In this document: positions 1 to 8,584 of the stretch, in pieces
How the letters are laid out: the number at the start of each line of letters is the position of its first letter
Position numbering within the stretch: position 1 is the stretch's first letter
Source: Bdellovibrionales bacterium Ga0074139
GTDB taxonomy: Bacteria; Bdellovibrionota; Bdellovibrionia; Bdellovibrionales; Bdellovibrionaceae
DNA: 42,256 nt
NCBI GenBank assembly: GCA_001464795.1
Contig: LNEB01000009.1
Coordinates: 1 to 42,256 of the forward strand
Direction of reading: 5' to 3'
Program-made: the position numbers and the translations under genes
The notes under the pieces: model-generated
The model's input: only the letters and a program-made list of their open reading frames with translations
Database searches by the model: none
What the model was told of the DNA's origin: nothing

Positions 1-792
1 TACGCAAGCCGCAAAAGCTGCATTATCCAATGAACATTCATAAGTTACAACCGTAGGCCCAGAAAAAACTAAACTAGCCGTGGTTTGATTTGTTAAAGCG
101 GCTGGAGAGCTAGAAATAGTGACCACAGGAATTGTTAAATTAACAGTCCAAATGATTTCACTGACAAGACTTAGGTTGTTGATTCTGTCATAGGCACGGA
201 CTTTTAAGTTCTGATTCCCAGCCACTAAATTAGTTAAATTCACAGGCATGGTGCACAAAGAATAAACTTCTGAATTAAAAGCACACTCGAAGCGCTCCAC
301 TCCTGATAAATTATCCGTAGCATTTACTAAAATTGAAGCTGACGTTTGATTATTCACCGCAAGGGGTACCGGAGCTGTAGAGTCTTTTCGAAAAATTCTT
401 ACGGTCTCCCCGATCATTCCAGAAACGGTTTCAACCACAATTCGTACTCGGTGCTCACCATCGACAAGTTGATTCAAAACAAGTGACCTGCTGGAGCAAT
501 CAACGACCGGCTGTTGGTTGAACTGACACGTAATACTTCTAACTTCAGAGTCTTGCACATTTGCCACTCGGAATGGCAAAGTGTAAGTGGGAGTATTAAT
601 CAAGGTTGGAGTTGTGCTTTCAAAAGTAACAGACGGCGTTTGTACAGATGATAAAGACGAAAGATCTGACGTTTCGGTATTGACTTGAAACTGAGTGCCA
701 CAATTTTGAAATGAGAAAAGTAAAACTAGTGAAAAGAACCCACTTAAGACAAATCGTGAACCGAATCTTTTCGAAAAAAAAGACGTACCCAT
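1..792 (-). CDS. Lipoprotein with repeated Cys-pair Ig-like modules, partial
   Basis: The frame is open from an ATG at 792 to the left edge (264 codons, no stop), so the C-terminus is missing. The start is supported by GGGGGA four bases upstream (797-802). A basic N-terminus and hydrophobic stretch end in LLFSFQNC, giving a lipidated Cys at residue 31. Downstream are repeated beta-rich modules of roughly 70-80 residues, each with a Cys pair about 10 apart (ITCQFNQQPVVDC, FECAFNSEVYSLC, YECSLDNAAFAAC). This is the ECSLDG-type repeat seen in bacterial surface proteins with Ig-like modules. Likely an envelope-anchored, surface or periplasmic adhesive or structural protein. The QNC lipobox and the ribosome site are shared with the lipoproteins at 1387-3237 and 23462-25819, but the mature domains differ. 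Specific function unknown. Confidence 0.85.
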   Translation of the reverse strand, partial: MGTSFFSKRFGSRFVLSGFFSLVLLFSFQNCGTQFQVNTETSDLSSLSSVQTPSVTFESTTPTLINTPTYTLPFRVANVQDSEVRSITCQFNQQPVVDCSSRSLVLNQLVDGEHRVRIVVETVSGMIGETVRIFRKDSTAPVPLAVNNQTSASILVNATDNLSGVERFECAFNSEVYSLCTMPVNLTNLVAGNQNLKVRAYDRINNLSLVSEIIWTVNLTIPVVTISSSPAALTNQTTASLVFSGPTVVTYECSLDNAAFAACV

Positions 793-879
793 GGATTCCC
801 CCAAAGCTCTATTTTCTAGTAGGTATCATGGCGAATCAAGCTCACATCTCTTATTGGTACAGTCATAAAACAAGAAAGC

Positions 880-896
880 GTTTTCAAACTGAAAAC
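880..896. promoter_or_regulatory. 17-bp palindrome between divergent genes
   Basis: GTTTTCA-AAC-TGAAAAC is a perfect inverted repeat with a 3-base centre. It lies in the divergent region between the lipoprotein starting at 792 and the small secreted gene starting at 1020, about 88 bases before the former. Its form fits a dimeric-regulator operator. The regulator is unknown. Confidence 0.4.
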
Positions 897-1019
897 ACGT
901 ATCACAATAGACTGAAAGGTTGAGAATTCACCTTTTTACCTGTCAAAAATGAGAACACTGTTTATCAATGTTCTTTTCAATTAGACTACGCCCCGATTCA
1001 ACAAACACCAGGAGAACCC

Positions 1020-1379
1020 ATGAAATCTTTATTACTCGTATTATTTGCTCTCAGCACGGCCTATGCTCAGCAAAATTCAAACGTAAAATTCGTTCAATGT
1101 ACATTTGAAGATTACAATTTTATCGGCGAAATGCTTAGGGTAAAGCCAGTAAAACAAGGCGCAGCACTTAAAAATGAGTTCATATCGGTTCTATACCAAG
1201 AAATGGGACCTGTTTGTGTTAAAGTCGTGCAGACTCGACCCACAATGGGAATACCTGGCGAGAAGCTTACGACCTATAAGCTACAAACTGGTGATAAGAC
1301 TTATACTTTTGTAGACGTCAGCACGCGCATTAACGTTTCAAGAAACGTTATTAATTTATTTGTTGAACAAAATCGGTAG
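1020..1379 (+). CDS. Small secreted protein of unknown function
   Basis: 119 residues. The ATG follows GGAGAA by a few bases. Residues 1-16 form a classic signal peptide ending AYA before QQ. The mature part is about 100 residues with two Cys (in VQCTF and PVCVKV) that could form a disulfide, and a basic, beta-prone composition. A weak promoter is possible upstream (CTGTCA, 17 bases, TATCAA, near 937-965). The gene converges on the chimeric lipoprotein at 1387; only seven bases separate the stops. I do not recognise the family. It is probably periplasmic or released. Confidence 0.75.
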   Translation: MKSLLLVLFALSTAYAQQNSNVKFVQCTFEDYNFIGEMLRVKPVKQGAALKNEFISVLYQEMGPVCVKVVQTRPTMGIPGEKLTTYKLQTGDKTYTFVDVSTRINVSRNVINLFVEQNR

Positions 1380-1392
1380 CCTTGAACTACCG
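1374..1392. terminator. Hairpin across two convergent stop codons
   Basis: CGGTAG-ccttgaa-CTACCG forms a 6-bp stem with a 7-base loop. Each arm contains the TAG stop of one convergent gene (plus gene ending 1379, minus gene ending 1387). No T-run follows on the plus strand and only ATTTTG follows on the minus strand, so termination efficiency is doubtful. Confidence 0.35.
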
Positions 1393-3237
1393 CATCTGCC
1401 AAACAGGCGGTGGCTGATAACCATTTGTTAAAATGTGTGAGTTATCATTTGTTGTCCATGTGGTCTGCCCAGTGAGAAAACCTGCGTTTGTTACACTGTT
1501 GGGGGCCACCGTTCGATTGCCCGTGGCCGTCAGGTTTCTTGTTCTTGGATAACCAGTCACGATAACAGCACCGTTACCACCCGTCAGCGGGTAGAGATAA
1601 TTATCTATAAACCACAGGCCGTTGAGTGGGTAAGCAGCGGCGTTTGCATTATCGCGCCCCTCTGTTCTGAATGGATTATTGCCCTCAATTTGATTTCTAG
1701 CGAAGTAGCCATTTTCCTGTGAGGCCTCAAATCGCACCACCACATTTTGTAAAGCACGGAACCTGGAATCCATAAACACCGTGCGCACATGGGGAGGCGT
1801 GGAGCCCTCTTCCCACCAGCGCATCGCCCAGCCATTATTAGTGCCTTCAGGGCGATTACTAATAATCTCAGTATTGGCAACGATGAAATCATTGTAACCA
1901 CCCGTTGCACCTCCAGTTAAAGCAGCAGTGATGGATGAACTGAGAAGCAAAATTCTTTCATTGGTAGGATTGCCTGTGTAAATAATAAAAGCAGAATCAA
2001 GCGCGTTCAGGCGCAATCTTTCGATCCGAATGTCTTGAACCGTGCCCACGGGAAATCCCCAAGGACCCGTCGTCGTAAGATTCGCCCCTTCGATCCAGAT
2101 ACGTTGAGCATTGAACACCGAGAATGCCGACAAAGACATTCTAGCTCCCGCCTGAAATACGATGTGTTTGTTGTTCCCACCCACCGTGATGCTTTCAAAA
2201 CGGTAGTCTCCAGGCGCAATAATAGTTCTTCGTCCGTTCACAGCTAGAGATGCTAAAATCTCAGCCTCAGTTCTGCAAATCACTTCACTTGTAATAACAG
2301 GATTTGCTGGTAGCTGAACATTAAACGGCACTCGGGCCACAGCGGCAGATAAATCGTAACCACCGGTTGAAGGAGGTGGCGGCGGAGGTGGTGGTGGTGC
2401 AACAACGGCACAGCTTTGATACCTAGTTTGTGCAACAACGGGACTGAACAATCCACTACTGGCTTGGCAAGTGGAAGTTACTCGGGCCGCATTACACTCG
2501 GTTTGTGAACCAGAAGACCTTGTAAAATAAGTATAAACAGTATTTTGTGTGACAGGCTGGCTAGAATCAGGATGCAAACATCTTTGCTCGCAAGTCGTGT
2601 ACAGTGGAGTTGATCCACTCCATAGACCCGTCGCCTGGCAGGTTCTTGTGACTTGGCTTCCGCACAGGGTAGGTGATGTGGCCGATTGTGCAGTAAATCC
2701 TGCGACAGTGGCTCCGGTCATATTTCCAGTTGGTACTGAGAGTCCAGGACCATTTGCATAAGCACAAACTTGACCTTGAACAAGGCAGGCGGAATGCAGA
2801 CCAAGTGCCGGAGTGAAAAGTCCAGAGAGTTGGTTACAAGTGCTTTGAACTCTGGCTGCGTTGCAAAGCTCTTGAGTGGCCGCCTGTGCGACAGAGTAGG
2901 AAGTTAAAGTTATTCCAGGGGCCGCGGCTTCATTAGTCACTGGGTGCCTGCAAAGTTGTTGGCAAGTGGGAACCAATTCTTCAGTCCGGTCCCATTGGCC
3001 ATCGATGCAGTTTTTTGTGATGAGGCTTCCACATAACTGAGGCTGCAAAGCTGTGGACATTATGTATCCAGTTTGAGTTGAGCCTGAAGTGCATACAGCG
3101 GTGTTAACAGAATTATTTAATGATTCAAGGGTTTGATTATTATCAACTTGAAACCCTTCCGTACAATTCTGAGAAAAAAGAAGTATCCCAAGTAGAGACA
3201 CGTGAATGAATACTTTTTTAACAGTATTGCGTTGCAT
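1387..3237 (-). CDS. Chimeric lipoprotein, Cys-rich N-half plus beta-helix C-half (copy 1)
   Basis: 616 residues from the ATG at 3237. This start was chosen over one 30 bases upstream because GGGGGA lies four bases before it and the paralogue at 23462 has the same layout. Signal LLGILLFSQNC gives a lipidated Cys25. Residues ~45-277 hold two copies of a two-part Cys-rich module (LCGS..TKNC..G.W...C..LC, then ELCNAARVQSTC..LSGLF). A run of nine prolines at ~279-290 leads to a C-terminal ~320 residues rich in short beta repeats (ITVGGNNKHIVFQAG, IWIEGANLTTT), resembling a pectin-lyase-type right-handed beta-helix. By hand the N-half differs at only about 25 of ~230 positions from the paralogue; the C-half is unrelated. 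Likely a surface protein with an exchangeable binding or catalytic tip. Confidence 0.85.
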   Translation of the reverse strand: MQRNTVKKVFIHVSLLGILLFSQNCTEGFQVDNNQTLESLNNSVNTAVCTSGSTQTGYIMSTALQPQLCGSLITKNCIDGQWDRTEELVPTCQQLCRHPVTNEAAAPGITLTSYSVAQAATQELCNAARVQSTCNQLSGLFTPALGLHSACLVQGQVCAYANGPGLSVPTGNMTGATVAGFTAQSATSPTLCGSQVTRTCQATGLWSGSTPLYTTCEQRCLHPDSSQPVTQNTVYTYFTRSSGSQTECNAARVTSTCQASSGLFSPVVAQTRYQSCAVVAPPPPPPPPPSTGGYDLSAAVARVPFNVQLPANPVITSEVICRTEAEILASLAVNGRRTIIAPGDYRFESITVGGNNKHIVFQAGARMSLSAFSVFNAQRIWIEGANLTTTGPWGFPVGTVQDIRIERLRLNALDSAFIIYTGNPTNERILLLSSSITAALTGGATGGYNDFIVANTEIISNRPEGTNNGWAMRWWEEGSTPPHVRTVFMDSRFRALQNVVVRFEASQENGYFARNQIEGNNPFRTEGRDNANAAAYPLNGLWFIDNYLYPLTGGNGAVIVTGYPRTRNLTATGNRTVAPNSVTNAGFLTGQTTWTTNDNSHILTNGYQPPPVWQMR

Positions 3238-3288
3238 TTCATCCCCCAAGACGAACGAGCAGAACACTCATTGCTATTATATTGATTA

Positions 3289-3304
3289 TGCAATGACCTT
3301 GCCT
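3289..3304 (-). promoter_or_regulatory. Sigma-54-type -24/-12 promoter
   Basis: On the minus strand AGGCAAGGTCATTGCA matches the RpoN consensus TGGCAC-N5-TTGCA, with GG and GC separated by exactly 10 bases. The predicted transcript start is near 3278, about 40 bases before the lipoprotein ATG at 3237. The same element lies at 23406-23421 before the paralogue. Confidence 0.6.
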
Positions 3305-3324
3305 GCTTAGATCGTCTAAGGCGT

Positions 3325-3338
3325 TATCGGCTGATGAA
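3325..3338 (-). promoter_or_regulatory. Conserved upstream element TTCATCAGCCGATA
   Basis: This 14-mer lies 20 bases upstream of the sigma-54-type core and is identical at 23372-23385. Between it and the core sits an inverted repeat TTAGA-CGA-TCTAA. Possible activator site. It is close to the core for a classical enhancer. Confidence 0.4.
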
Positions 3339-3469
3339 GAACTCGACATGAATAAAAATGTGACAGTTTTCTATTTATTCAAAGATTGTCTTATCACCAC
3401 TGATGCCTAATGGTTTCTATAAGTATTTTTATATGCTGGAATTGATGTTTGAAGTGTTATTAACATCCA

Positions 3470-4288
3470 GTGAAAAAAGCTATTTTTATTCTTTTATTGA
3501 GCCTTAACGTCTTTGCCCAAGAATTAGAACTTAATTCAATGGCTCAGATCGCACAGCGCTGCGATCTCAAGCAAAATACACAGCCTTTATATTCAAATGA
3601 TTTTAGTTGGGGGTACGATTTACTAGATCTCATATCGAAGTTTTACGAAATCTACTTCTCAAATAAAAGGCTTCCTTTAAAAGCCTACTGGGACAAATCT
3701 GAAAAAAAGCTTCTTTTGCCCATTCGTGAAGGATGGGGAGCTCCCGTCGAGATCAATGAAACCTTTGTTCAATCCATATCTAGGCATATCGAGCGTGCAT
3801 TTGAATTAAAAGTGATCGAAGGCGTTTTCTTCCCTGACATGGGGCACTCCCATCTTTTAATACCCGAGCAGCATTATAATACAAATTATAAACATTTTGA
3901 AGTTAGCGAGTTCTCTAAGGTCTACAAAAATTTTTTCAAAGACCCACAAATCAAAGTTTTATATCACACAGCTGAGCAACTTAAAATGCTCGATGAAGCC
4001 AATCAAGTAATACCAAATCCACAAGTTCAGTTTCGACACAAAACAAGAAATATTGTGGGAGAACTTCACCCCGATTCTGATCTCACATTTATCTACAATT
4101 CTGAAAGTCCTGCTAATACAGCAGGTGCACCTACAGGTTATGTTTGGTGGGGTGGCGGTTTTAATTTGAGTGCAAATCAAGATGGTTGCTTTGCTTACAA
4201 AAAGAACGGAAGAGTTTTTTATTTTGATATTAGCTTATTTGATCTCGAATACGATCCTAATCAAAACGTAGTCTACAGTAACTTCTAA
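3470..4288 (+). CDS. Secreted protein of unknown function
   Basis: 272 residues from a GTG codon at 3470. No clear ribosome binding site precedes it, so the start is chosen because residues 1-16 (MKKAIFILLLSLNVFA) form a good signal peptide followed by QE. The mature protein is mixed alpha/beta with two Cys (in AQRCDL and DGCFAY). It contains PDMGHSHLLIPEQHY and a GYVWWGGGFN segment, suggesting a compact periplasmic domain. The histidines in GHSH and QHY could bind metal, but no known metalloenzyme signature is present. It is flanked by a lipoprotein and another small secreted gene. No family recognised. Confidence 0.7.
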   Translation: MKKAIFILLLSLNVFAQELELNSMAQIAQRCDLKQNTQPLYSNDFSWGYDLLDLISKFYEIYFSNKRLPLKAYWDKSEKKLLLPIREGWGAPVEINETFVQSISRHIERAFELKVIEGVFFPDMGHSHLLIPEQHYNTNYKHFEVSEFSKVYKNFFKDPQIKVLYHTAEQLKMLDEANQVIPNPQVQFRHKTRNIVGELHPDSDLTFIYNSESPANTAGAPTGYVWWGGGFNLSANQDGCFAYKKNGRVFYFDISLFDLEYDPNQNVVYSNF

Positions 4289-4390
4289 TGTTAACAAAAA
4301 ACGGCGGATCTCATTTTGAAACATATGAAGTAAAACCTATTTGATATAAACCTCGAAACCTCGGGTCCAATTTTGCAAATTTCAAATATC

Positions 4391-4816
4391 ATGAAAACAA
4401 CATACTTTGCAATCTTAGTTACATTAGTATCAACAACGGCCTTTTCTGGGACAATCCAAACAGTCAGAACCACATCCAAATTCACTGAGTATTACACAAA
4501 AAAGGGTTCTGATGCTGGTTTAAAATTTGACCGCACAGATATTGAAATTGGAAATCGGTTGGAAGATCAAGAGCCCAATGAACAATCAGTACAAACTAAA
4601 ATAATTCAAAGTAAAAACAAGCTAACAAAAAGTAATCAACTAAAAATGGTAAAACTGAACGCTGAAAAAATGGGAAATTTTAACATTAATAACGTAGATG
4701 AAACTCGCTACTCAGATAAGCATTGCACAACGTCACCAAAAGAAAAGATTTGTTACTACTCAATTGATATTGAAATGACCGTACAAATGACTCAGCCGGA
4801 AGAAATAAAGCTTTAA
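4391..4816 (+). CDS. Small secreted protein of unknown function
   Basis: 141 residues from the ATG at 4391. An upstream in-frame TTG (4373) would put six polar residues before the signal peptide and is less likely. Residues 1-19 (MKTTYFAILVTLVSTTAFS) form a signal peptide. The mature protein is strongly polar and Lys/Asn/Thr-rich, with two Cys near the C-terminus (KHCTTSP, KICYY) probably paired. No ribosome site is obvious. No family recognised. Followed after 37 bases by an NTF2-like gene. Confidence 0.65.
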   Translation: MKTTYFAILVTLVSTTAFSGTIQTVRTTSKFTEYYTKKGSDAGLKFDRTDIEIGNRLEDQEPNEQSVQTKIIQSKNKLTKSNQLKMVKLNAEKMGNFNINNVDETRYSDKHCTTSPKEKICYYSIDIEMTVQMTQPEEIKL

Positions 4817-4853
4817 AATCAAGATTACTATTTGATGTCACGGAGATTTTACA

Positions 4854-5201
4854 ATGAAAAAAGAAGAAATGCTTTTACTCACTCAAAAGCAATTTGAAGC
4901 TTACAACAATAAAGATATTGAAGCCTTTTGTTTATGCTTTCACCCCGAAGTCATTACCCATAATTTAGTCACAGGTGCCACTGGATCAGTAGGAATAGAA
5001 ATATTCAAACAGAACTACCGTAAACTATTTGAAAATAACCCTAACCTTCACTGCGAAGTTAAAACAAGAATCGTCCACGAGTTTACAGTTTTTGATGAGG
5101 AATTCATTACTGGAGTCAGCAAGTATCCCAATGGACTGCATGGATCAGCTGTTTACGCATTTCGAGACGGTCTCATCGACCGCGTTTGGTTTCTATTTTA
5201 A
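4854..5201 (+). CDS. NTF2-like (SnoaL-type) protein
   Basis: 115 residues. The ATG follows GGAG (CGGAGATTTTACA). No signal peptide, so cytoplasmic. The order is helix (EEMLLLTQKQFEAYNNKDIE), FHPEVITHNL, a glycine-rich turn, helix (FKQNYRKLFENNP), then strands (LHCEVKTRIV, VFDEEFITGVSKYP, GSAVYAFRDGLIDRVWF). This is the cone-shaped NTF2/SnoaL fold of about 110-130 residues. The ending DGLIDRVWF is typical. Members include steroid isomerase-like enzymes, polyketide cyclases and non-catalytic binders; the ligand cannot be told from sequence. Its end overlaps the convergent dehydrogenase gene by nine bases. Confidence 0.8.
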   Translation: MKKEEMLLLTQKQFEAYNNKDIEAFCLCFHPEVITHNLVTGATGSVGIEIFKQNYRKLFENNPNLHCEVKTRIVHEFTVFDEEFITGVSKYPNGLHGSAVYAFRDGLIDRVWFLF

Positions 5202-5921
5202 ATCATTGATGTTTAAATCAATAAAGTTATCAAAATTATTTTGAATGATAAATGCACCCAAAGCAGTCCCGACATCCTCGGCTGATTTGAGTTTATTATC
5301 AATCTTGTAACTTTTAAAAATTCCAACTTCAGGAAAATCCATTTCTGTGATTTCTCGTATGCGGGCCTGCATCCCAGTGTCAATAATCCCAGGACTAAAA
5401 TTCATAATTTTAATTCTAGGATTGTTGGCAAATTCTTTTGCTAAAGACTGGGTAAAGGAATAAAGCCCTGCTTTAGCCGCTGAATAGCAGGCCCAACTTG
5501 CGATGGGACGAGACGCAACACCAGAGGAAATATTTGTGATCAAACGAGTTCCTTTAAAATTTTCTGTGAACTTCAAAAAAGTAGCTGTTAAAGCAACGGG
5601 TGCCATTAAGTTGACTGTAAAATTTTTTGAGATGGCAGTTTGATCTAAATTTTTAATCGACGTAATTGGATCAATGATGCTTGCATTGTTGATCAGTGTG
5701 ATCCTATTAAACTGATCAATGGAATATTCAGTAAAAATTTTTTTCAACAAAGCTTCATGAGAGTCAAACGAATTCAAATCAAAGGAAAAATGCTTAATTC
5801 TATTATGCATTACACCTTTTGATCGTGATATGTTCACAACTTCATCATTTTGATTGGCTAAATACTGTGCCAATGCGGCACCCAATCCTTTTGATGCACC
5901 AGTAATAATATGTAAATTCAT
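5193..5921 (-). CDS. Short-chain dehydrogenase, sepiapterin/benzil reductase-like
   Basis: 242 residues from the ATG at 5921. That ATG overlaps the upstream stop (ATGA), so translation is probably coupled and the longer in-frame extension is unlikely. Classical SDR features: NAD(P)-binding TGASKGLG at residues 7-14, SRS near 32-34 (suggesting NADPH), NNAS at 78-81, catalytic Ser about 132-133 (ISSGVASRP) and YSAAK with Tyr146 and Lys150. The N-terminus MNLHIITGASKGLG resembles the benzil/sepiapterin reductase subgroup, such as Bacillus YueD. Cytoplasmic oxidoreductase; substrate unknown. Last gene of an operon with the helical-repeat and S9 peptidase genes. Confidence 0.88.
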   Translation of the reverse strand: MNLHIITGASKGLGAALAQYLANQNDEVVNISRSKGVMHNRIKHFSFDLNSFDSHEALLKKIFTEYSIDQFNRITLINNASIIDPITSIKNLDQTAISKNFTVNLMAPVALTATFLKFTENFKGTRLITNISSGVASRPIASWACYSAAKAGLYSFTQSLAKEFANNPRIKIMNFSPGIIDTGMQARIREITEMDFPEVGIFKSYKIDNKLKSAEDVGTALGAFIIQNNFDNFIDLNINDLK

Positions 5922-6589
5922 TTTTTTAGCTCTTGTTGAATAAGTTGATATAATTTTGCAAATTCTTCGCACTTCACCGAACGGTTGCTAAGTTTGGCTG
6001 CTCTTTTTAGATGGACGAGAGCTTTTTCGGGTTGACCTAGAATAGTCCAGGACATGGCCAAATTATAAAATGGAAAATAGTAAGTCTCTGTTCTGAGTCC
6101 GTATTTGTTCCAAAGATTCACAGACCTGCTAGCCCACTGCTTGGCTTGAGATTGATAACCTTTGGTTAGCTTTTCTTCAGCGAATAGACCAGCCCCAAGA
6201 GCTTGAGCATAATGACCTAATTTTTTATCAGTCTTTACGAACCTTTTTCCATACTTGTACATACTATGGAATGAGTGGGTTTGATAATAATAGTTCAGGC
6301 ACACCCCGCACCGCAGACTAGATGGTTGACCTGATAATTTACGAGTCAATGGTTTTAGAATTTTGGCAGATTTCACTTTTAATACTTTTTGCTGCCTGGT
6401 GGGCAAATCATCAGCCCAATCACCCAATAGTTTTGCATATTGATAAGAAAAATAGAAATCATCAGGGTAAGACTTTAAAATTTTTTTGGCCAGTTCCGAG
6501 CCCTTTTTATACTGACCCTTCAGCACAAGACCTCGTAACTGAGCTGCAATAGTATCTACATTGGGAACTTTTGACTTAATCTTATTCAT
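5918..6589 (-). CDS. TPR-like helical repeat protein
   Basis: 223 residues, no signal peptide. Alpha-helical hairpins resemble tetratricopeptide repeats: LKGQYKKGSELAKKIL near residues 23-38 and NLAMSWTILGQPEKALVHLKRAA near 177-199 are the clearest units. It is basic (many Lys) with a CGVC pair in the middle (~residue 100). Likely a protein-interaction scaffold in the cytoplasm. It starts 12 bases after the S9 peptidase stop and overlaps the dehydrogenase start by four bases. No strong ribosome site is visible. No more specific family recognised. Confidence 0.7.
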   Translation of the reverse strand: MNKIKSKVPNVDTIAAQLRGLVLKGQYKKGSELAKKILKSYPDDFYFSYQYAKLLGDWADDLPTRQQKVLKVKSAKILKPLTRKLSGQPSSLRCGVCLNYYYQTHSFHSMYKYGKRFVKTDKKLGHYAQALGAGLFAEEKLTKGYQSQAKQWASRSVNLWNKYGLRTETYYFPFYNLAMSWTILGQPEKALVHLKRAAKLSNRSVKCEEFAKLYQLIQQELKK

Positions 6590-6601
6590 TATTTAAAATG
6601 C

Positions 6602-8575
6602 CTACTGCAACGTCGTAATCATTTTAGCTGATGAATTTTTAACATCAGCTTCAATGGGTTCTAGTCTACCTTTTAATATTTTTTGTAAAAAACTTTCCTG
6701 AATTGCGTTAGCTGCACGGTTGTTCTGAGATTTATAAAATCCGTGGCCCTCGTCTGGAAACAAAACATACTCAACTGGAATTTGTTTTTTCATCATGGCA
6801 TTAAAAATCTGATCACTTTCTGCTTTTTTAACCCTAGGGTCATTGGCACCTTGTAAAATTAAAAGTGGCCTTTGGATTTGATCTACAAAGTTTAAGGGGG
6901 ATCTTTCTTTTAAGATTTTAAGACCCGCTTCAGTCGTGGGATCCCCCACCCGACGATAAATGGTCGTTTTAAAACTTTCCCAATAAGGTGGAATAGTGGC
7001 GACCAAAGTTTCTAAATTTGAAGGTCCTACAATATCAATAGCTGCAGCAAACGTAGTTGGTGAAAAAGTAAGCCCAGCGAGAGCTGCATATCCACCGTAA
7101 GAGCCACCCATAATCACAACTTGATTGGGATCTGTAATGTTATTATCAATGGCCCACTTCACAGCATCTAGTAAATCATCATGCATTTTACGACCCCACT
7201 CGAGATCACCTGCATTCGTAAACTTTTTCCCAAGTCCTGTTGAGCCGCGAAAATTAACACTTAAAACATGGTACCCACGGTCTGCTAACCACTGATGATA
7301 AGAGTTGTAACCAAAAGTATCACGGGCCCAGGGGCCACCATGAACAAGTAGCACTAAAGACTTACCGACGGGATCTTTAGGCCGAGTCAAATAAGACACT
7401 AACTGATAGCCATCACGGGAGGGAATCTCGATGGCTTCCATCGGCTGCAAGCGATTTTGATACTGAACAAGATCAGGACGACTGACGATGGGTTCACTAA
7501 TGGCTTGAGTCACGGTATCATAAAAATAATAGGCGGCGGGCATTGCGGGTTCGTTGGTCGCGATCACCCATTTGGTTGCATCTTGGCTGGTTGAAACCAG
7601 ATTAAAATTTTGCTGAATTTGAGAAGAAATTTTATCAAAATGACTTTTTGTTACTTCATCTAAAAAAACCAATTCATTTTTAAGATAATGAAAACTGACA
7701 GACAAAACTTTTTCAGTCACAGGATGAATAAAAGCGTTGGTGACATCAGATTTAGGACTTTGTGCTAATATTATTTTTTGATCTGTTACCAAATCCCAGT
7801 CAATTAAGGCTGAAGTGTTCGAGTCTTTAGAATCTAATATATAAAGTTTTTTACCATCAACTGAAACATAAAAAATAGATGTGGAAAGACTGTCTTCAAA
7901 ACTGACCGTGGATTTTTTTATAAACTTTCTTTGCTGAAGGTTCCAAAGATAGAGATCTTGAGAGGCATCCTTGTTAGATTTCACAGCAGCCACAGGACGA
8001 TATTTTTTATCGAAATAAACTTGTCCAAATTCTTCCTCGTTAGAGAAAAGAAGAGCTTGCTCTTTTGTGTCTAGATTAAGGATTTTGTAATTAAAAAATC
8101 GTGGATCCTTATCATTAGTCGTAATTAAAATTTCATTGGGACGCAAGTGACTGGTATCTGCCACGCTAGATGTGAATCGACCTGGTTTTGTGATCTCAGT
8201 CACTTTGTTTGATTTTACATTTAAAGTGTAAATTCCATAGTTTTCATCGCCAAGTCGGTCTTGAACATAAACCAAGGTGTCTGGTTTATAGGTCCATTGA
8301 TAATTAAAAATTCCTCTGGATTGATCTTGAGTGACTGGTCTAGCAGATTTAGGGTCTCCTAATTTTTGCACCCAAATATTAAGTACATTTTTATTTTCTG
8401 CTAAATAAGCAATTTGTTGACCATCAGGACTGATTCTGACCATGGTCATCTTCGGATTTCCAAATAGAACTTTTCGAGGAATATAATCTTGTGTCACTTC
8501 AACCTTCGCTAATTTAGTTTGGCAGGCCGTCATCAAAAAAAGACTTAAGAATAAATTTAAGTTTAATATTTTCAT
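6602..8575 (-). CDS. S9 prolyl-oligopeptidase family lipoprotein
   Basis: 657 residues from the ATG at 8575. Longer in-frame starts would bury the lipoprotein signal MKILNLNLFLSLFLMTAC. Residues ~40-390 form a seven-bladed-type propeller (RISPDGQQIAYLAE is a typical blade start). The C-terminal alpha/beta hydrolase domain has the HGGPWARD oxyanion region and a complete triad: Ser492 in GGSYGG, Asp579 in GANDPRV, His611 in DEGHGF, with spacing typical of S9C-type acylaminoacyl/dipeptidyl peptidases. It probably degrades peptides in the periplasm or at the outer membrane. A promoter at 8585-8614 implies a transcript start about three bases before the ATG, which fits the missing ribosome site. 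Confidence 0.92.
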   Translation of the reverse strand: MKILNLNLFLSLFLMTACQTKLAKVEVTQDYIPRKVLFGNPKMTMVRISPDGQQIAYLAENKNVLNIWVQKLGDPKSARPVTQDQSRGIFNYQWTYKPDTLVYVQDRLGDENYGIYTLNVKSNKVTEITKPGRFTSSVADTSHLRPNEILITTNDKDPRFFNYKILNLDTKEQALLFSNEEEFGQVYFDKKYRPVAAVKSNKDASQDLYLWNLQQRKFIKKSTVSFEDSLSTSIFYVSVDGKKLYILDSKDSNTSALIDWDLVTDQKIILAQSPKSDVTNAFIHPVTEKVLSVSFHYLKNELVFLDEVTKSHFDKISSQIQQNFNLVSTSQDATKWVIATNEPAMPAAYYFYDTVTQAISEPIVSRPDLVQYQNRLQPMEAIEIPSRDGYQLVSYLTRPKDPVGKSLVLLVHGGPWARDTFGYNSYHQWLADRGYHVLSVNFRGSTGLGKKFTNAGDLEWGRKMHDDLLDAVKWAIDNNITDPNQVVIMGGSYGGYAALAGLTFSPTTFAAAIDIVGPSNLETLVATIPPYWESFKTTIYRRVGDPTTEAGLKILKERSPLNFVDQIQRPLLILQGANDPRVKKAESDQIFNAMMKKQIPVEYVLFPDEGHGFYKSQNNRAANAIQESFLQKILKGRLEPIEADVKNSSAKMITTLQ

Positions 8576-8584
8576 AATGTGTAG

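Noticed and set aside
711-923. 70-residue plus-strand open frame
   Set aside because: It is antisense to the start of the lipoprotein at 1-792 over its first third and has no ribosome site or signal.
1331-1348. AACGTTTCAAGAAACGTT palindrome
   Set aside because: It lies within the coding part of the small secreted gene with no promoter nearby; regulatory meaning is unsupported.
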